Below are positions 46,313 to 58,692 of a stretch of 64,000 bases of DNA, in pieces. This DNA comes from Calendula officinalis (Eukaryota > Streptophyta > Magnoliopsida > Asterales > Asteraceae): contig OY970834.1 in the NCBI GenBank assembly GCA_963853835.1, positions 22,574,365 to 22,638,364 on the forward strand. The letters run 5' to 3'. A program made the translations under genes and the position numbers. Below the pieces are notes generated by a model. The model saw only the letters and a program-made list of their open reading frames with translations, ran no database searches and was not told where the DNA came from. Every line of letters begins with the position of its first letter. The first letter of the stretch is position 1.

Positions 46313-47230
46313 TTGAACAAGTAAGGGTGGTGCGGAGTGCACGCTTGTTTAAATTTGTTATGATTGAAATACACTGACTTAACGGGGTTTGGGGGCAGTG
46401 CCCCCGATAACGGGGTTCCAAAGGGCAACGCCCCTGGCGGGGTCCGGGGCACGCATGTTCTTGATTTGAACCCGTTTTTTTTACCGTAATATTCGACCCA
46501 ATCCGACCCGTATTTGGGCGGTTTTGAACAGTTTTGAAACTGCTTTTGGTAGTTTTCGGTGGTTTAGAACATGCATGAATTTAGCATCGATTTGGTGATC
46601 TTTTCTCTGGTACGAAATTCTAAAAACACTCACATATTCTCTGTTCTTGATCACACTGTGATTTTATCCGATTAGAGATTTGGATAATACCCTCGAAATA
46701 TTTTGATCTAATAGTGAAAACACGACTTCACAGTGATCCAAATAACTCGAAATCTATAATAATTCTAACAATTGTGAATCGCGAACATATGTTACTCGCG
46801 AACATATGTTACTTGTTACCATATCTAATAACCATAACAACGATCTAATAACTAATTGGTGTAAAATAGTTAATGTTATAGGTAGTAACATATCAATTAT
46901 CTTAGAAACCAATTTTGTTATGAAGTTCGAGAAAATAATTTCCCATGAAATTTGGTTCCTAAATTTAAAAAGAAAGTAATTATAATGACAGATGGATGGT
47001 ACGAAGAATTCTGAGAGGATCATACAATGTGGCCGCAGATCGCTCCGTCCGACACTCAATACATGTTTTCTTCAACCGATTGACTTTTTGTTTGTATTAA
47101 AAAAAACCCCACCCGACACTTGCAATTTGCAAATACATCTTAGTTTCAAACTACATCAACGATATTTGGTCAACATTTATGAAAAGTGGACCACGTGCTA
47201 TTTTTAGAAATATGTTCAAACCAGAAGTTG
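46313..47230. other. Intergenic with GC-rich palindromes
   Basis: At 46383-46452 there is a GC-rich cluster of inverted words (GGGGGCAGTGCCCCC, GGGCAACGCCC, GGGGTCCGGGGC) in otherwise AT-rich DNA. It resembles the end of some repeat, but I could not assign it. No gene. Confidence 0.5.
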
Positions 47231-47238
47231 GAGTAGGC

Positions 47239-47822
47239 CAATGTTTTAAAACCCAGGTCGATCCGGTCGGTTCAACCCGGTTAACCCGGGACCCGGAGAA
47301 GAGAGCGGGTGGAAAACACCCGGGTTTTTGCTAAGAAACTACCCGTTATGACCCGGCGGATTTTTGTTAAAACCGGTAACCCGGCGACCCGGAAATGATC
47401 CGGGTTAAATGTCTAAATCCCAATATTATTTTTGCAAAGTGAATCTATAAAAGTAACTTATATTGTACTATGTTTTAATTTTGCTGTACAAAAGATCGAT
47501 TTATATACAATTAATTTGTTATTACAACTTAGTTAATTTGTTTGCTGTAAATTTATTTCTAACACTTGTTGACTGTTCATTCATATTCTTGCTGTTAATT
47601 TGCATAAAATCGATTTATATGCATAAAATATATTTGTTTAATCTTTCTGCTAATAATGATATTTTGGATTATATATTTAGACTTTTTTAGGATGTTTGAT
47701 GTTTGAAGTAATTTTATGTAATATGTTTTCCTATGTTTTTAAGTGTTCCGGTTTACCTGCTGGTTGAACCGTGACCCGGTCATCCCACAGGGCCGAGTAA
47801 TAACCCAAGTTTTAAAACATTG
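47239..47822. mobile_element. hAT-like non-autonomous element, TSD GAGTAGGC
   Basis: Perfect inverted ends CAATGTTTTAAAAC / GTTTTAAAACATTG, 8-bp repeats GAGTAGGC at 47231-47238 and 47823-47830. Subterminal arms are rich in ACCCGG/CCGGGT. The ORF at 47463-47690 is AT-rich filler. Confidence 0.9.
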
Positions 47823-47908
47823 GAGTAGGCATTGCACGACTGTTGTAAATATAACACCTTATATAGGCTATTTGAAATGGGCACTACATTACACTAATTT
47901 TTTCTGTC

Positions 47909-47966
47909 ACATGTCACCTCGGTAACCACACCACATCACATGTCACCTCGGTAACCACACCACATC
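47909..47966. repeat. 29-bp tandem duplication
   Basis: Two exact copies of a unit starting CATGTCACCTCGGTAACCAC. Confidence 0.95.
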
Positions 47967-48080
47967 ATTTATCCAGGAAATACCCACCACACAATTTTAA
48001 TTTTCATCTCATCATTTCTTTTCCATTTATTATAAAACATAATCTAGAAAATTTAATTTATAATACACGAAAAATTTATA

Positions 48081-48388
48081 CTACCTCCGTATCAAAATAA
48101 GTGATACACTTTCTATTAATGGGATGAACAAAATAAGTGATACACTTTCAAAACTTACCTTATTTGGTAAAAAAAAAGTGGGACCCATTGTCCACTATCT
48201 ACTTTAATAAAGTGAAATTACCCTTTTACCCTTTTACTTTTAAACATTATTAATATCACTTCATTCAAAAGAAGTGGGACCCATTACCCACTAACTATCT
48301 ACTTTAATCTATTTTAAACCGCTTTTTAATCTTTTGCCTCAAAAACCATAATTTTTCAAATGTATCACTTATTTTGATACGGATGTAG
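48081..48388. mobile_element. Stowaway-like MITE, 308 bp, second family
   Basis: Ends CTACCTCCGTATCAAAATAA and the inverse of TTATTTTGATACGGATGTAG, TA on both sides (48079-48080, 48389-48390). Confidence 0.88.
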
Positions 48389-48390
48389 TA

Positions 48391-50210
48391 AAAAAAATCA
48401 GATTTTAATTGATTTATACTTTTTGTATACATTTTTTTATTTGTAATTACGCTGTTTTTTATACATTCTCTTTATTTTAATTGATACCCAAAAAGCCCAA
48501 TTTTTAAAAGCCCAGAATTAAAAACCTAATCTAAACTTCATCTTCCTCGTCTTCTTTTCTTCCCCACAACCCCCACCTGTTTTTTCCTTCATCTTCACAA
48601 CTCTCGATCAACTCGCCCCACGCCGTTCCTTCTCGTTCAGGTGGCCACGCCACACCACGAAGACCCCCCACGGCGTGGTGGGGGGCGGTGTTCCAAGCCC
48701 GACAACATCGTTGTTGCCAAGCCACGTCACCTACCACACCACGGTGGGTGTCCCGTTCCGAGTAGCCTTATAAACTAACATGTTATCAATTTTGTTAGAG
48801 TAATTTAGATAATTATTATTTCAGTTGACCATTGGAAGACATATAAACAGATTGAATTAGTTGCAAATTTACTTAATGTGTACATTGCAATTATATAAAA
48901 TAATTTGGACTAGTTGCAATTCCACTTAATCTTTACATCACACTTATATAAAATTATTTCAAATAATTAAATAAATCAAATAAAAAACATTATAAAAAAC
49001 TATTGTTATTGTAAAAAAAATATCATTTAAACACCATAAAAAATAAAATAATGATAGAGTTACGAGAAAGGTCAAAAGCAAAAGCTGAGAACAACCAAAA
49101 AACAGCTTCAATGTAAAAGAAAACCCACAATTCATCAACTATAAATGAATAATGATAACATTTAGTAAATATTATTATATACAATTTGCTGGGTTAAAAC
49201 ACATAAAGCCGGTGCCAACAAGTCGGTTCCCAAGCGACGGTTGTCGTTTCCTCCCACCATTGACATGGTTCTCTGGTGCCTTCCATTCGGTTTTACTGTG
49301 TGGCTATCAGAAGGGAAGATACGAGGGGTTGGTGGTCCCAAGAGGTATTTTAATAGGAATGTGACTCAAAAACTGAAGAGAATGACTATTGTTGGCATGA
49401 GTATGTCAGTTAAGTATTAGTTGTAGTGTTAGTTGTTATGACAAAAACTGAATATGTCAGCTGTGTCAAAGTTAGCACCATTCTAAATAAGTAGGATTCG
49501 TAGTAGTGGTGGTGTTAGGTTTTCTGATTGATAAATAAATGAAGACATAATACAAAAATAAACGATTACTAAGATGTAACATATATAAATAATACATTTC
49601 CATTAGGTCAAAATACCTTGATTTTCAGGTGGTGAAAAGTGAAAACATGGTTAAGGTGGCTAGTTAGAAACGTGTGTTCAACAAATTCATTTCCAAACGC
49701 TCGGGTCGGGGCCTAAAACACATCATTTGGAGGAAGATTTGATTCTTCTCCTCTCGGTCTCAAGTAGCCATCAACTAGGATGATAAGAGAACTATATTGT
49801 ACCTTGTACACGTAGAAACAGAGAAATTGGACGATATTTAAAGCTTCACAAAATCTCAATTTAAGAAGTTTTTTCAATGTTCAAAGTTTATCATTTCTAT
49901 GGATATATTAGAAGTAGCACCTTTCTTGGTATTAACCAAATGAGTTTATTCGGTCCAAATTTTTTAAAGTGAAATACATTTATCTTGTTCGTTAGTTTAA
50001 GTAGAAAAGAACGAGAATTTTGGCACCCCAACAAGTGTTGTGTCAATAATGGGGTCAAAGTAACAGCCCCAATTGACCCGAATCTTATTAATGCTTATCA
50101 AGCAACACTTTTCACTCGCACACAAGCATACGCGAGAAATGTTATTGCTTATTATAATTTATCTCTACTCATTTTTCTACTTATTATATCAAATTAAGTG
50201 TAAAAATCAA
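48391..50210. other. Intergenic, no gene supported
   Basis: A GC-richer block at 48540-48770 includes inverted CACACCACG/CGTGGTG words and looks repeat-derived. Another at 49200-49360 is open in one frame but has no recognisable domain. Confidence 0.5.
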
Positions 50211-50215
50211 TGGAT

Positions 50216-50524
50216 TGTTATAAATTAGATATGATTATGACCATATTAGCTATCAAAGAACTTGCTACATCTATAACAAGAACATAAGATGAAGAACAAT
50301 AACTAGAAAAAAGAGAGGAAGAGAAGTATGTATACACTTATGGAAGTGTTGAGGTGCATTTTATTCATCCATGTCATGGGGTATTTATACTAAAAGTTTT
50401 ACCCCTGAATTACATGTACATACAAATGAAAGGTAAATAAGTAGACATAGATTTGATGGAGAAGACATGAAGGGTTGAAAATGTGGCAATCCATTTAATG
50501 GCTTTGTCTTTCATATTCATAATA
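50216..50524 (-). repeat. 3' LTR of copia element 2
   Basis: Precedes the pol region on the plus-strand map; the purine tract AAGGGGGAG (minus strand) abuts it at 50525-50535. Confidence 0.88.
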
Positions 50525-50668
50525 CTCCCCCTTGGATGACACATTTTTCAACTACTACCGCCTCGTTAAAAACCTTTGCTAAAGAAAACCAGTGGGAAAA
50601 AACTTTAGCGAAGGGAAAAAGAGTGCAATGTATAGTTTACTCCCCCTTATTTATGTAATCACTATTCT

Positions 50669-53420
50669 TCACATGCTATGCACATGTCGCATTCGGATAC
50701 CCGATACATGCTTTCTAAAGATTGCAGTGGGAAGTGCCTTCGTGAAAAGATCTGCTGCATTGTTACTGGATTGAACATATTTTATCTCAACTTGATGATT
50801 CTTTATAAGCTCTTGAGTGTATTCGAAAAACTTTGGAGGAATATGTTTTGTCGTATCACTCTTGATGTATCCTTCTTTCATTTGATTGACACATGCTGCG
50901 TTATCTTCATATATTAAAGTTGGGACTTTATCTTTATCCAGTCCACATAAAGTTAGTATGAGTTGTGTCATCGATCTCAACCATGCACATTCTCTGCTTG
51001 CTTCATTTAGTGCTATTACTTCAGCATGATTTGAAGATGTGGCAACAAGTGTTTATTTTTGAGAACGCCAGGAAATTGCAGTACCTCCATTCATGAAGAT
51101 GTACCCAGTTTGAGATCTTGCTTTATGAGGATCAGACAAATACCCTGCATCTGCATAGCCAATCAATCCTTGTTTTGAATCATTAGGATAAAATAATCCT
51201 ACGTCACTAGTTCCTCGAAGGTATCGGAATATGTACTTGATCCCGTTCCAATGCCTTTTTGTCGGTGATGAACTGAACCTTGCTAATAAGTTTACAGCAA
51301 AAGAAATGTCAGGTCTGATATAATTAGTAAGATACATTAGGGCACCTATTGCATTAAGGTATGGTACTTCTGGACCAAGAACCTCCTCATTTTCTTCGCA
51401 TGGGTGAAATGGATCTTTGTCAATATTTAGTGATCTAACAACCATTGGAGTACTTAAAGATCTGGCTTCGTTCATATTGAAACGCTTCAAGATTTTTTCA
51501 GTATAATTCGATTGATGTACAAGTGTTCCATTAGGCAAATGTTCAATTTGTAAACCAAGACAATACTTGGTTTTCCCAAGATCTTTCATTTCGAATTCTT
51601 TCTTTAAATGTTCAATAACTTCAAGAATTTCTTTATTCTTTCCAATGATGTTTAGATCATCAACATATACAGCTATAATCACATATCCAGATGTTGTTCT
51701 TTTAATAAATACACATGGACAAATAGTATTATTTTTGTAACCTTTACTTGTCAAGTAATCGCTTAAACGATTATACCACATGCGTCCAGATTGTTTTAAC
51801 CCATATAAAGATCTTTGTAGTTTAATAGAATACATTTCTTTAGGTTTTGTATTCAATGCTTCAGGCATTTTAAATCCTTCATGAATTTTCATATATATAT
51901 ATCACTATCAAGTGATCCATATAAATAAGCAGTAACAACATCCACAAGACGCATCTCTAAATTTTTAGAGACTGCAAGGCTGATTAAATACCTAAAAGTG
52001 ATTGCATCCATAACTGGAATATGTTTCCTCATAATCAATTCTAGGTCGTTGAGAGAAACCTTATGCTACAAGTCTAGCTTTGTATCTTACAATTTCGTCT
52101 TTCTCATTTCTTTTTCGTACAAAAATCCATCTATACCCTAATGGTTTCACAACTTCAAGTGTCATAATAATAGGTCCAAATACCTTTCTCTTATTGAGAG
52201 AATTCAGTTCAGCTTGTATAGCTTCTTTCCATTTAATCCAATCATGTCTATTTTGACATTCATTAACAGATTGTGGTTCAGAATCATCATTCATAATATC
52301 ACATGCGACAGCATAAGAAAATTTCCCATCAATATTTTCTACAACATTACTTTCCTCAACCGGAGGATTGTTTTGTGCTTCTTCAGGAACATTTTCCTCA
52401 TGATCAATTGCATTTTCGGTTGGTTTTCTTTTTCGATGATTTTTATCCTTTGAACCAATTGGTCTTCCACGCTTCAAGCGTGTCTTAGATTCTTGATTGA
52501 TTTTATCATCATATTGCCTATTTGGAATTTCAATTCGAGCTGGAGTATTAACAGCTGGAATATATGATTTAGTCACTCTTTTTGTATCACTAAATGCATC
52601 CGACAATTGATTAGCTATTTCTTGGAAATGCATTATCTTTTGAACTTCTGTTTCACATTGTTTTGTGCGAGGATCAAGATATGATAAAGAAGGTTCATTC
52701 CATGAGACATCATTTTCTTGGTTTTTCTTTTCTGCACCTAATGGTGGAAAAACCGATTCATTGAATTGACAATCACCAAGACGTGCTGTAAAAACATCAC
52801 CTGTTAAAGGTTCAAGATATCTTATAATAGACTTTGTCTCATATCCAACATATATACCCAGCCTTCTTTGGGGACCAATCTTTGTACGTTGTGGAGGTGC
52901 AATGGGAACATATACTGCACATCCAAAGACTCTAAGATGGGAAATATTTGGTTCTTGACTAAAAGCAAGTTGTAAGAGAGAGTATGCATTATATGAACTT
53001 GGCCTTATGCGAATTAATGATGCAGCATGTATATTGCGTGACCCCATATGAAAACAGGAAGTTGGTTTGCATTATCAATGGTCTAGCTATTAGCTGTAGA
53101 CGTTTAATTAATGATTCAGCTAAATCATTTTATGTGTGTACATAACCTACTGGATGTTTAACAACAATCCCTACAGACATGCAATAGTCATTGAATGTTT
53201 GGGAAGTAAATCACCAGCATTGTCCAGTCTTACTCTTTTGACTGTATAATCAGGGAAATGTGCTCTAAGTTTAATGATTTGAGCTAAGAATTTTGCAAAT
53301 GCCATATTACGAGATGATAATAAGCAAACATGAGACCATTTGCTAGATGCATCTATCAAGACCATAAAGTATCTAAATGGTCCAGATGGTGGATGAATTG
53401 GTCCACATATATCACCTTAA
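50669..53420 (-). pseudogene. Copia integrase, reverse transcriptase and RNase H, broken
   Basis: Integrase core pieces lie at 53420-53171 (GDICGPIHPPSGPFRYFMVL, then RVRLDNAGD) and its C-terminal part at 53047-52400 (HLRVFGCAVYVPIAPP, RRLGIYVGYE). A lineage-typical linker and the start of reverse transcriptase (PLGYRWIFVRKRNEKDE) follow to 52061. The polymerase core at 51892-51053 has SLYGLKQSGRMWYNRL, the catalytic AVYVDD, and the connection region. RNase H lies at 50980-50669 (YEDNAACVNQMKEGYIKSDT then PPKFFEYTQEL). Frames change near 53170, 52060 and 51050, and an in-frame stop replaces a Gln before GDICG, so no Pol can be read through. About 1000 residues of Pol are recognisable. Confidence 0.93.
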
Positions 53421-54133
53421 ATTCTTTCAAGAAATCTAGGTGATTCCTTATCAACTTTCATTGGTGAAGGTCTTATGATTAATTTTCCAAAGGAACAAGA
53501 CGTACACAGTTTCATATTACTTGTTTGAGGGAACTTCTGATCCTTCAATGGATGAACATGTGTATTCTCAATTATTCTTCGCATCATTGTTAATACTGGA
53601 TGACCTAACCTGTCATGCCATAAACTAAATATCCCAGGATCACAATGTTTTTCTTTAACTACCATATTTGATTCTATTTTATTTATATATGTATGGTGTA
53701 AATTGGAATCAAATTTTGGTAATTTCTCCAACACTCGATTGTCATTTATAATAAGCATAAATTTCTTATTATCTATTGTTTTGGTTTGCGTGTCATATCC
53801 GTTAAGATATATATCACCAAAACTCAATAGATTTTTGCTTGACTTTGGAGAAAATAAGGCATTATCTATTTGGTATTTTGTACCATTAGGTAATATGAAA
53901 TTAGCTTTTCCAGTTCCCTCAATCAAGTCTACAGGACCCGATATAGTACGTATTGAACCCTTTGTTGGGTTTATTTTGGAGAAGTATTTCTTCGATTTCA
54001 AGATAGTATGTGTAGTATCACTATCTGCTATTAAAAGATCTCCAATATTTCCTTGATGTTGTGCTCCATTTGAACTCATATTGAACTTCACATATGAAAA
54101 ACAAAAAATGAGGTTATTATAAAGAAACTTCAT
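53417..54133 (-). pseudogene. Copia protease and GAG-pre-integrase segment
   Basis: The protease region shows LLIADSDTTHTILKSKKYFS. The catalytic motif is normally D-S/T-G or D-S-A, and D-S-D here is a likely inactivating change. The downstream HHCC zinc-binding part of integrase is intact in motif: LWHDRLGHPVLTMM ... CTSCSFGK. The frame ends at a stop just before the integrase core. Confidence 0.88.
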
Positions 54134-54283
54134 TTATTGAAAGGAAATATATTACATAAGACAGACTTCATTTGCTGAAGGGAAATATATTACAAACGAC
54201 AGACTTTATTTGCTGAAGGGAAATATATTACATACGACAAACTTCATTTGCTGAAGGGAAAATATATCACATAAGACAGAAAA
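54127..54283. repeat. Minisatellite of about four 38-bp units between gag and protease
   Basis: Successive copies contain ACTTCATTTGCTGAAGGGAA and ATATATTACATAAGACAG. The array fills the non-coding gap between the Gag stop (54320) and the protease frame (54133). It also contains in-frame stops, so it may be an intron or an insertion. Confidence 0.85.
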
Positions 54284-54319
54284 CAAGTAAAAACAGGCTA
54301 CAACAAACCACTGATTTCC

Positions 54320-55362
54320 TTAATCTATGTCTTCCATGTCATAGATTAAATCGACAGTACCGAGGTTGGTAATATCATCAATGTTGAATTCCATGTTGTT
54401 AGTTTCAACATTATCAACGAGATTTTCTTCTTTTCCCTTTCCTTTGAGGGAAGCTTGGTAAAGTTCACAAAGATGTGCAGGTGTGCGACATGTCGTAGAC
54501 CAATGGTCTGCGCAACCACATCTATAACAACAACTCTCAGCATTCTTTGATTTACCAGCATCATACCTTGCCCCTTTGGCCTTATCTTGTGTTTTGACAT
54601 TGTTCTTTCTAGTGGCATTATAATCAGTATTTTTATAAACACGACCACGACCATGATTATTATAATTGCCTTTTCCACGACCATTGTTATGGTTTGGGTT
54701 TCGATTAAAATGTTCACGACATCGTCCATAACCACGACCACGTCCTCGTCCATTAGTATTAGTAGCATTTGCTTTAGGAATTGCTACTGATCCCGTTGGA
54801 CGAGATTCATGGTTTTTCATTAATAACTCATTATTTTGCTCTGCAACAAGGAGACAAGTATTCAGTTCAAAATACCTCTTGAACTTTTGCAATCGATATT
54901 GTTAAATTAAGTTAATGTTTGATGCATGGAATGTGGAGTATGTTTTCTCCAACATATCTTCGCCAGTAATTGTTTGCCCAAAATTTAAGTTGGCAACAGA
55001 TTCTGAACAAAGCAGTATACTCAGTTACTTTTTTTTAAGTTCTGAAACCTCAGATTTCGCCATTCATTTTTGGCACTTGGAAGTATAACTTCCTATTGAT
55101 GATCAAATCTTTCATTTAAAGACATCCAAAGAACACATGGATCAGTGACATCAAGATATTCAAATTTTAACATGTCATCAATGTGTTTACGAAGAAACAC
55201 TTGTGCCTTTGCCTTGTCTTGGGATGAGCATTCATTGTTTTCATTTATAGTTTCATGAATGCCCATCGATTCAAGAATTAGTAAAACATCGATGGTCCAT
55301 TGCATATAGTTTTTCCCAGTAACTTTAAGTGCAGCTAGCTTACGCTTTACAATAATAGACAT
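54320..55362 (-). pseudogene. Copia Gag, frameshifted
   Basis: The N-terminus at 55362-55093 (MSIIVKRKLAALKVTGKNYM, then a short-Gag helical domain) ends in a frameshift. The C-terminal half at 54892-54320 has Arg/Gly/Asn-rich repeats followed by the knuckle CYRCGCADHWSTTC (CX2CX4HX4C) and an acidic tail. Sequence between the two halves has lost its frame. Nonfunctional in this copy. Confidence 0.88.
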
Positions 55363-55710
55363 TTTGAAACTATATATTTTGAACAAAAAACAAATTTAAA
55401 AATTAGAATCCATATACATCAATATGAAGTGCACAAAACAGCAGTGGGAGGACAATCATCCCATACATGAACAAATAAGGATAAAATACATCAGGAGGGA
55501 GATTACTAATTAGGATGTCAAGTGCTAAAACTAATACAATTACGAAAATCAAAAGCGGGTGAATCATTCTTGATCTTTATTTTGAAGATGAGAGAAATTA
55601 TTTTGTGGTATAAAGAAGTGTGGATGATGTGTTTATTTATAGTGTAAAAATATATAGCCGTTGTAAATTTTTAATATTAAAATATTTTTTTACCATTATA
55701 TATATAGCTG

Positions 55711-55741
<31 letters not shown>

Positions 55742-55747
<6 letters not shown>

Positions 55748-56099
55748 GGTTAAATTAGAATCAGAACCAATTAAGGCTACAGAACCAGCAGAACTCAATC
55801 TAAACCATTGATTTTTGAAATGACATTAATGTATTTGATGAGGGACCCCCAAATATTGGTTTGCATGGATGTCATTCATGCATGTATACATATATGTATA
55901 TGTTTTCGTGTATGTATACATAAGTGTTATCTATACATATATGTATACATGCATGAATGACATCGATGTAAACCAATATTTGGGGGTCCCTCATCAAATA
56001 CATTAATGTGTCTTCCATGATCATTTCTTTCAAAAATCAATGGTTTAGATTGAGTTCTGCTGGTTCTGTAGCCTTAATTGGTTCTGATTCTAATTCTAC

Positions 56100-56156
<57 letters not shown>

Positions 56157-56299
56157 TGAATGACATCCATGCAAACCAATATTTGGGGGTCCCTCATCAA
56201 ATACATTAATGTGTCTTTCATGATCATTTCATTTCAAAAATCAATGGTTTAGATTGAGTTCTGCTGGTTCTGTAGCCTTAATTAGTTCTGAAACTAATT

Positions 56300-56305
<6 letters not shown>
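55742..56305. mobile_element. Foldback element between (TA)n tracts, with extra third arm
   Basis: The left arm (55742-55900) and right arm (55934-56104) are inverted copies about 160-170 bp long, sharing CAGAACTCAATCTAAACCAT and GGGACCCCCAAATATTGGTT. A third copy in the same direction as the right arm lies at 56154-56305. TA runs stand at about 55714-55742, 56102-56153 and 56306-56350. The unit sits in the leader of copia element 2 and is non-coding. Confidence 0.9.
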
Positions 56306-56353
<48 letters not shown>

Positions 56354-56887
56354 ATTTTTTTTAATAAAGAGAATAATTAAAGAAATAAATTACATAAACA
56401 TATTTATAAAAATATTAGTGAATGTTAAATAAATTAGTAAATAAAAGAAAAATATAATATGCATAAGTAAATGTTAGTATACACAAATGAAAGTTAGTAT
56501 ACATAAATAAATGTTAGTAACGTAAATAAAAGTTAGATGCAATAAAGGTAAATGTTAGTTTGCATAATTAAAAGTTAGTAAGCATAATTAAAAGTTAGAA
56601 GACATAAATGTAAATGTTAGTTTGCATAAATTAAAATGATTAGTAAACATAAGAATAAAATTAGTACAATAATAAATGTAAGTATGTTAGTAGTCCCAAG
56701 ATTAGTAGTCCAAATGCCATCATAATGTCCTTGATAGAATATGTTTGGTTTCATTTAGTTTATTATGATAATTATATTATAATTTTATGTTAAGAAAGTA
56801 TTTACCTTATGTAGTTAACATGATTAATTGAATGTAACTTGTGATTGAGTTGGTCTTCCTTGATTAAGAACTTACGTGCTGATAACG

Positions 56888-57199
56888 TGTTATAAATTAG
56901 ATATGATTATGACCCTATTAGCACTTCATCAAAGAACTTGCTACGTCTATAACAAGAACATAAGATGAAGAATAATAACTAGAAAGAAGAGAGGAAGAGA
57001 AGTATGTAAACACTTATGAAAGGTTGAGGTGCATTTTATTCATCCATCTCATGGGGTATTTATACTAAAAGTTTTACCCTTGAATTACATGTACATACAA
57101 ATGAAAGGTAAATAAGTAGACATAGATTTGATGGAGAATACATTAGGGGTTGAAAATGTGGCAATCCATTTAATGGCTTTGTCTTTCATATTCATGATA
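56888..57199 (-). repeat. 5' LTR of copia element 2
   Basis: About 312 bp; next to it on the minus strand is GTTATCAGCACG, the putative primer-binding site. Confidence 0.88.
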
Positions 57200-57564
57200 T
57201 GGATGATATTAAGAAAAAAATAAGTGAATTACACATATTATTTTGTGAGTAAGCAGATGAAGTAGAAAACAAATATTAACAAATATTATAAAGTAATATA
57301 AGTTCTCCTAGCATACATGTGGTTTAAAAAACATACTCCCTTTAGTTTTCTATTTTTGTTGAATTTGATTTATCCATATTTACTTTATCCAACAAAATAT
57401 CTTTAGTTATAATAGCAATATTACATATATAACATTCTTTAAATATTTTTACTATTCATGAGTAGTCCATGAATAGTTTTGAAGGCATTGGGACATGATA
57501 TGGAAGGGTGTAAGATTTTGTTGGAAAAGATGGTTAATGGAATGAGTGAGGTAAAAGGTGTTAA

Positions 57565-58107
57565 ATGAATATACTGTCCTTGAATGTATGCGGTATTGGT
57601 GATAGAGTAAAAAGGAAAAGAGCTTTGAGTGTATGTATCGTAATAAGGTTTCTTCTTAGGGATACAAGAGTCATGGGTGTCGAAAATCGATTGGTTGAAG
57701 TTGAGGAAAATTTGGGGGAACTTATGTTTTGATTTTGCCATGAGTAATGCGTTGAGGTAATCAGGTGGTATTATTTCAATTTGGGATACATTGGTATTTT
57801 CTAATACTAAAATCAAAAGTTTCAAAAATGTGTTGTTTGTTTATGAAGAGTGGCTTTTGGATAAAATAAAAAAATATGTGTATGTTCAATATATATGCTC
57901 CTTAAAGTATTGTGGAATAGAGGCAATTGTGGGAGTTTATTACTAATTATATGCATACAAACGAAGGGAACTACATGTTATTTGGGGATTATAATGCGGG
58001 ATGTAACTATAATAATCTAGAAACCGAAGATTTCAAACTCTTTTATTGAAACAACCCAAATTAATGAGATTCCTACGTTTAGACGTGTAAGTTGTAATAT
58101 ATTGAAA
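57565..58107 (+). pseudogene. LINE (L1-type) endonuclease fragment
   Basis: From an ATG at 57565 the plus strand reads MNILSLNVCGIGDRVKRKRA, then FLLRDTRVMG, and, after decay, YMLFGDYNAGCNYNN and INEIPTFRR. This follows the start of plant LINE ORF2 endonucleases: N-I-x-x-L-N-x-x-G-I, x-Q-E-T-R, and G-D-F-N. The glutamate of the Q-E-T-R motif is Asp here and the frame is broken. The reverse transcriptase that should follow is absent, cut off by the Helitron end at 58108. Nonfunctional. Confidence 0.82.
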
Positions 58108-58560
58108 ACTAGGATGTTTTACCCCGCTCGATGCTGCGAGATTTTCGTATGATAAACAAAATACTATTAACATATAAGTCACAACATATAAATATTTTCA
58201 GATGATACACAAAATATTATTTACTCAAAAGATTGTTTTATATTATAAAAATAAAATATAAGTTCAAAGAAAAAGTACTACTGAATCATGTTCGTATGTA
58301 TAAAACTGATTATTTAACATTTTAAAGTAAAATTTTATCGATTACAAATTAACAATAGAAAAATGCATATCCCAATAAAGTCAATAGTATATGGTAATTG
58401 AATATTTAAAGGATAATGTTTTACAATTGAAGAGAAAAGTTAGCAACAAAAAAAAAAACTGGTAAAAGAAAAGGTTAAGAAAGATGACTAAAAAAGAAGA
58501 AGTTATATTTACTACTATAATATACAATCATAATATAATACTCCTTGTTATATAAGAAGA
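58108..58560 (-). mobile_element. Possible short Helitron H5
   Basis: The 3' side is a hairpin CTCGCAGCATCGAGCGGGG (one arm imperfect), then TAAAACATC and CTAG at 58111-58108 before a host T. The possible 5' end, TCTTCTTATATAACAAGG at 58560, is preceded by T and not A, so this border is weak. No coding content. Confidence 0.45.
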
Positions 58561-58692
58561 ATTAAAGAAGTATGTGGAGCAAGAAGGTTGCACTTAAAGT
58601 GTACAAAGATGGCGCTAGTGAAAAAGCAAAAAAAATATCCACCAGATGGTCAGTAGTCACTATTCACTCATTTGTAAAATGTATATTAACTA

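Larger units (their letters stand above)
50211..57204 (-). mobile_element. Ty1/copia element with pol (50216-57199), decayed, TSD TGGAT
   Basis: LTRs of about 309-312 bp at 50216-50524 and 56888-57199 share TGTTATAAATTAGATATGAT and several further blocks. Taking LTR ends as TA...CA gives a perfect duplication TGGAT (50211-50215, 57200-57204) and puts the purine tract AAGGGGGAG directly against the 3' LTR. The usual TG...CA ends give neither. A putative primer-binding site GTTATCAGCACG follows the 5' LTR. Inside, in order, are Gag, protease, integrase, reverse transcriptase and RNase H, broken by frameshifts and stops. A foldback element lies in the leader. Confidence 0.9.

Noticed and set aside
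48531..48737. Trp/Arg-rich minus-strand ORF in the GC-rich block
   Set aside because: Low-complexity translation of inverted CACACCACG words.
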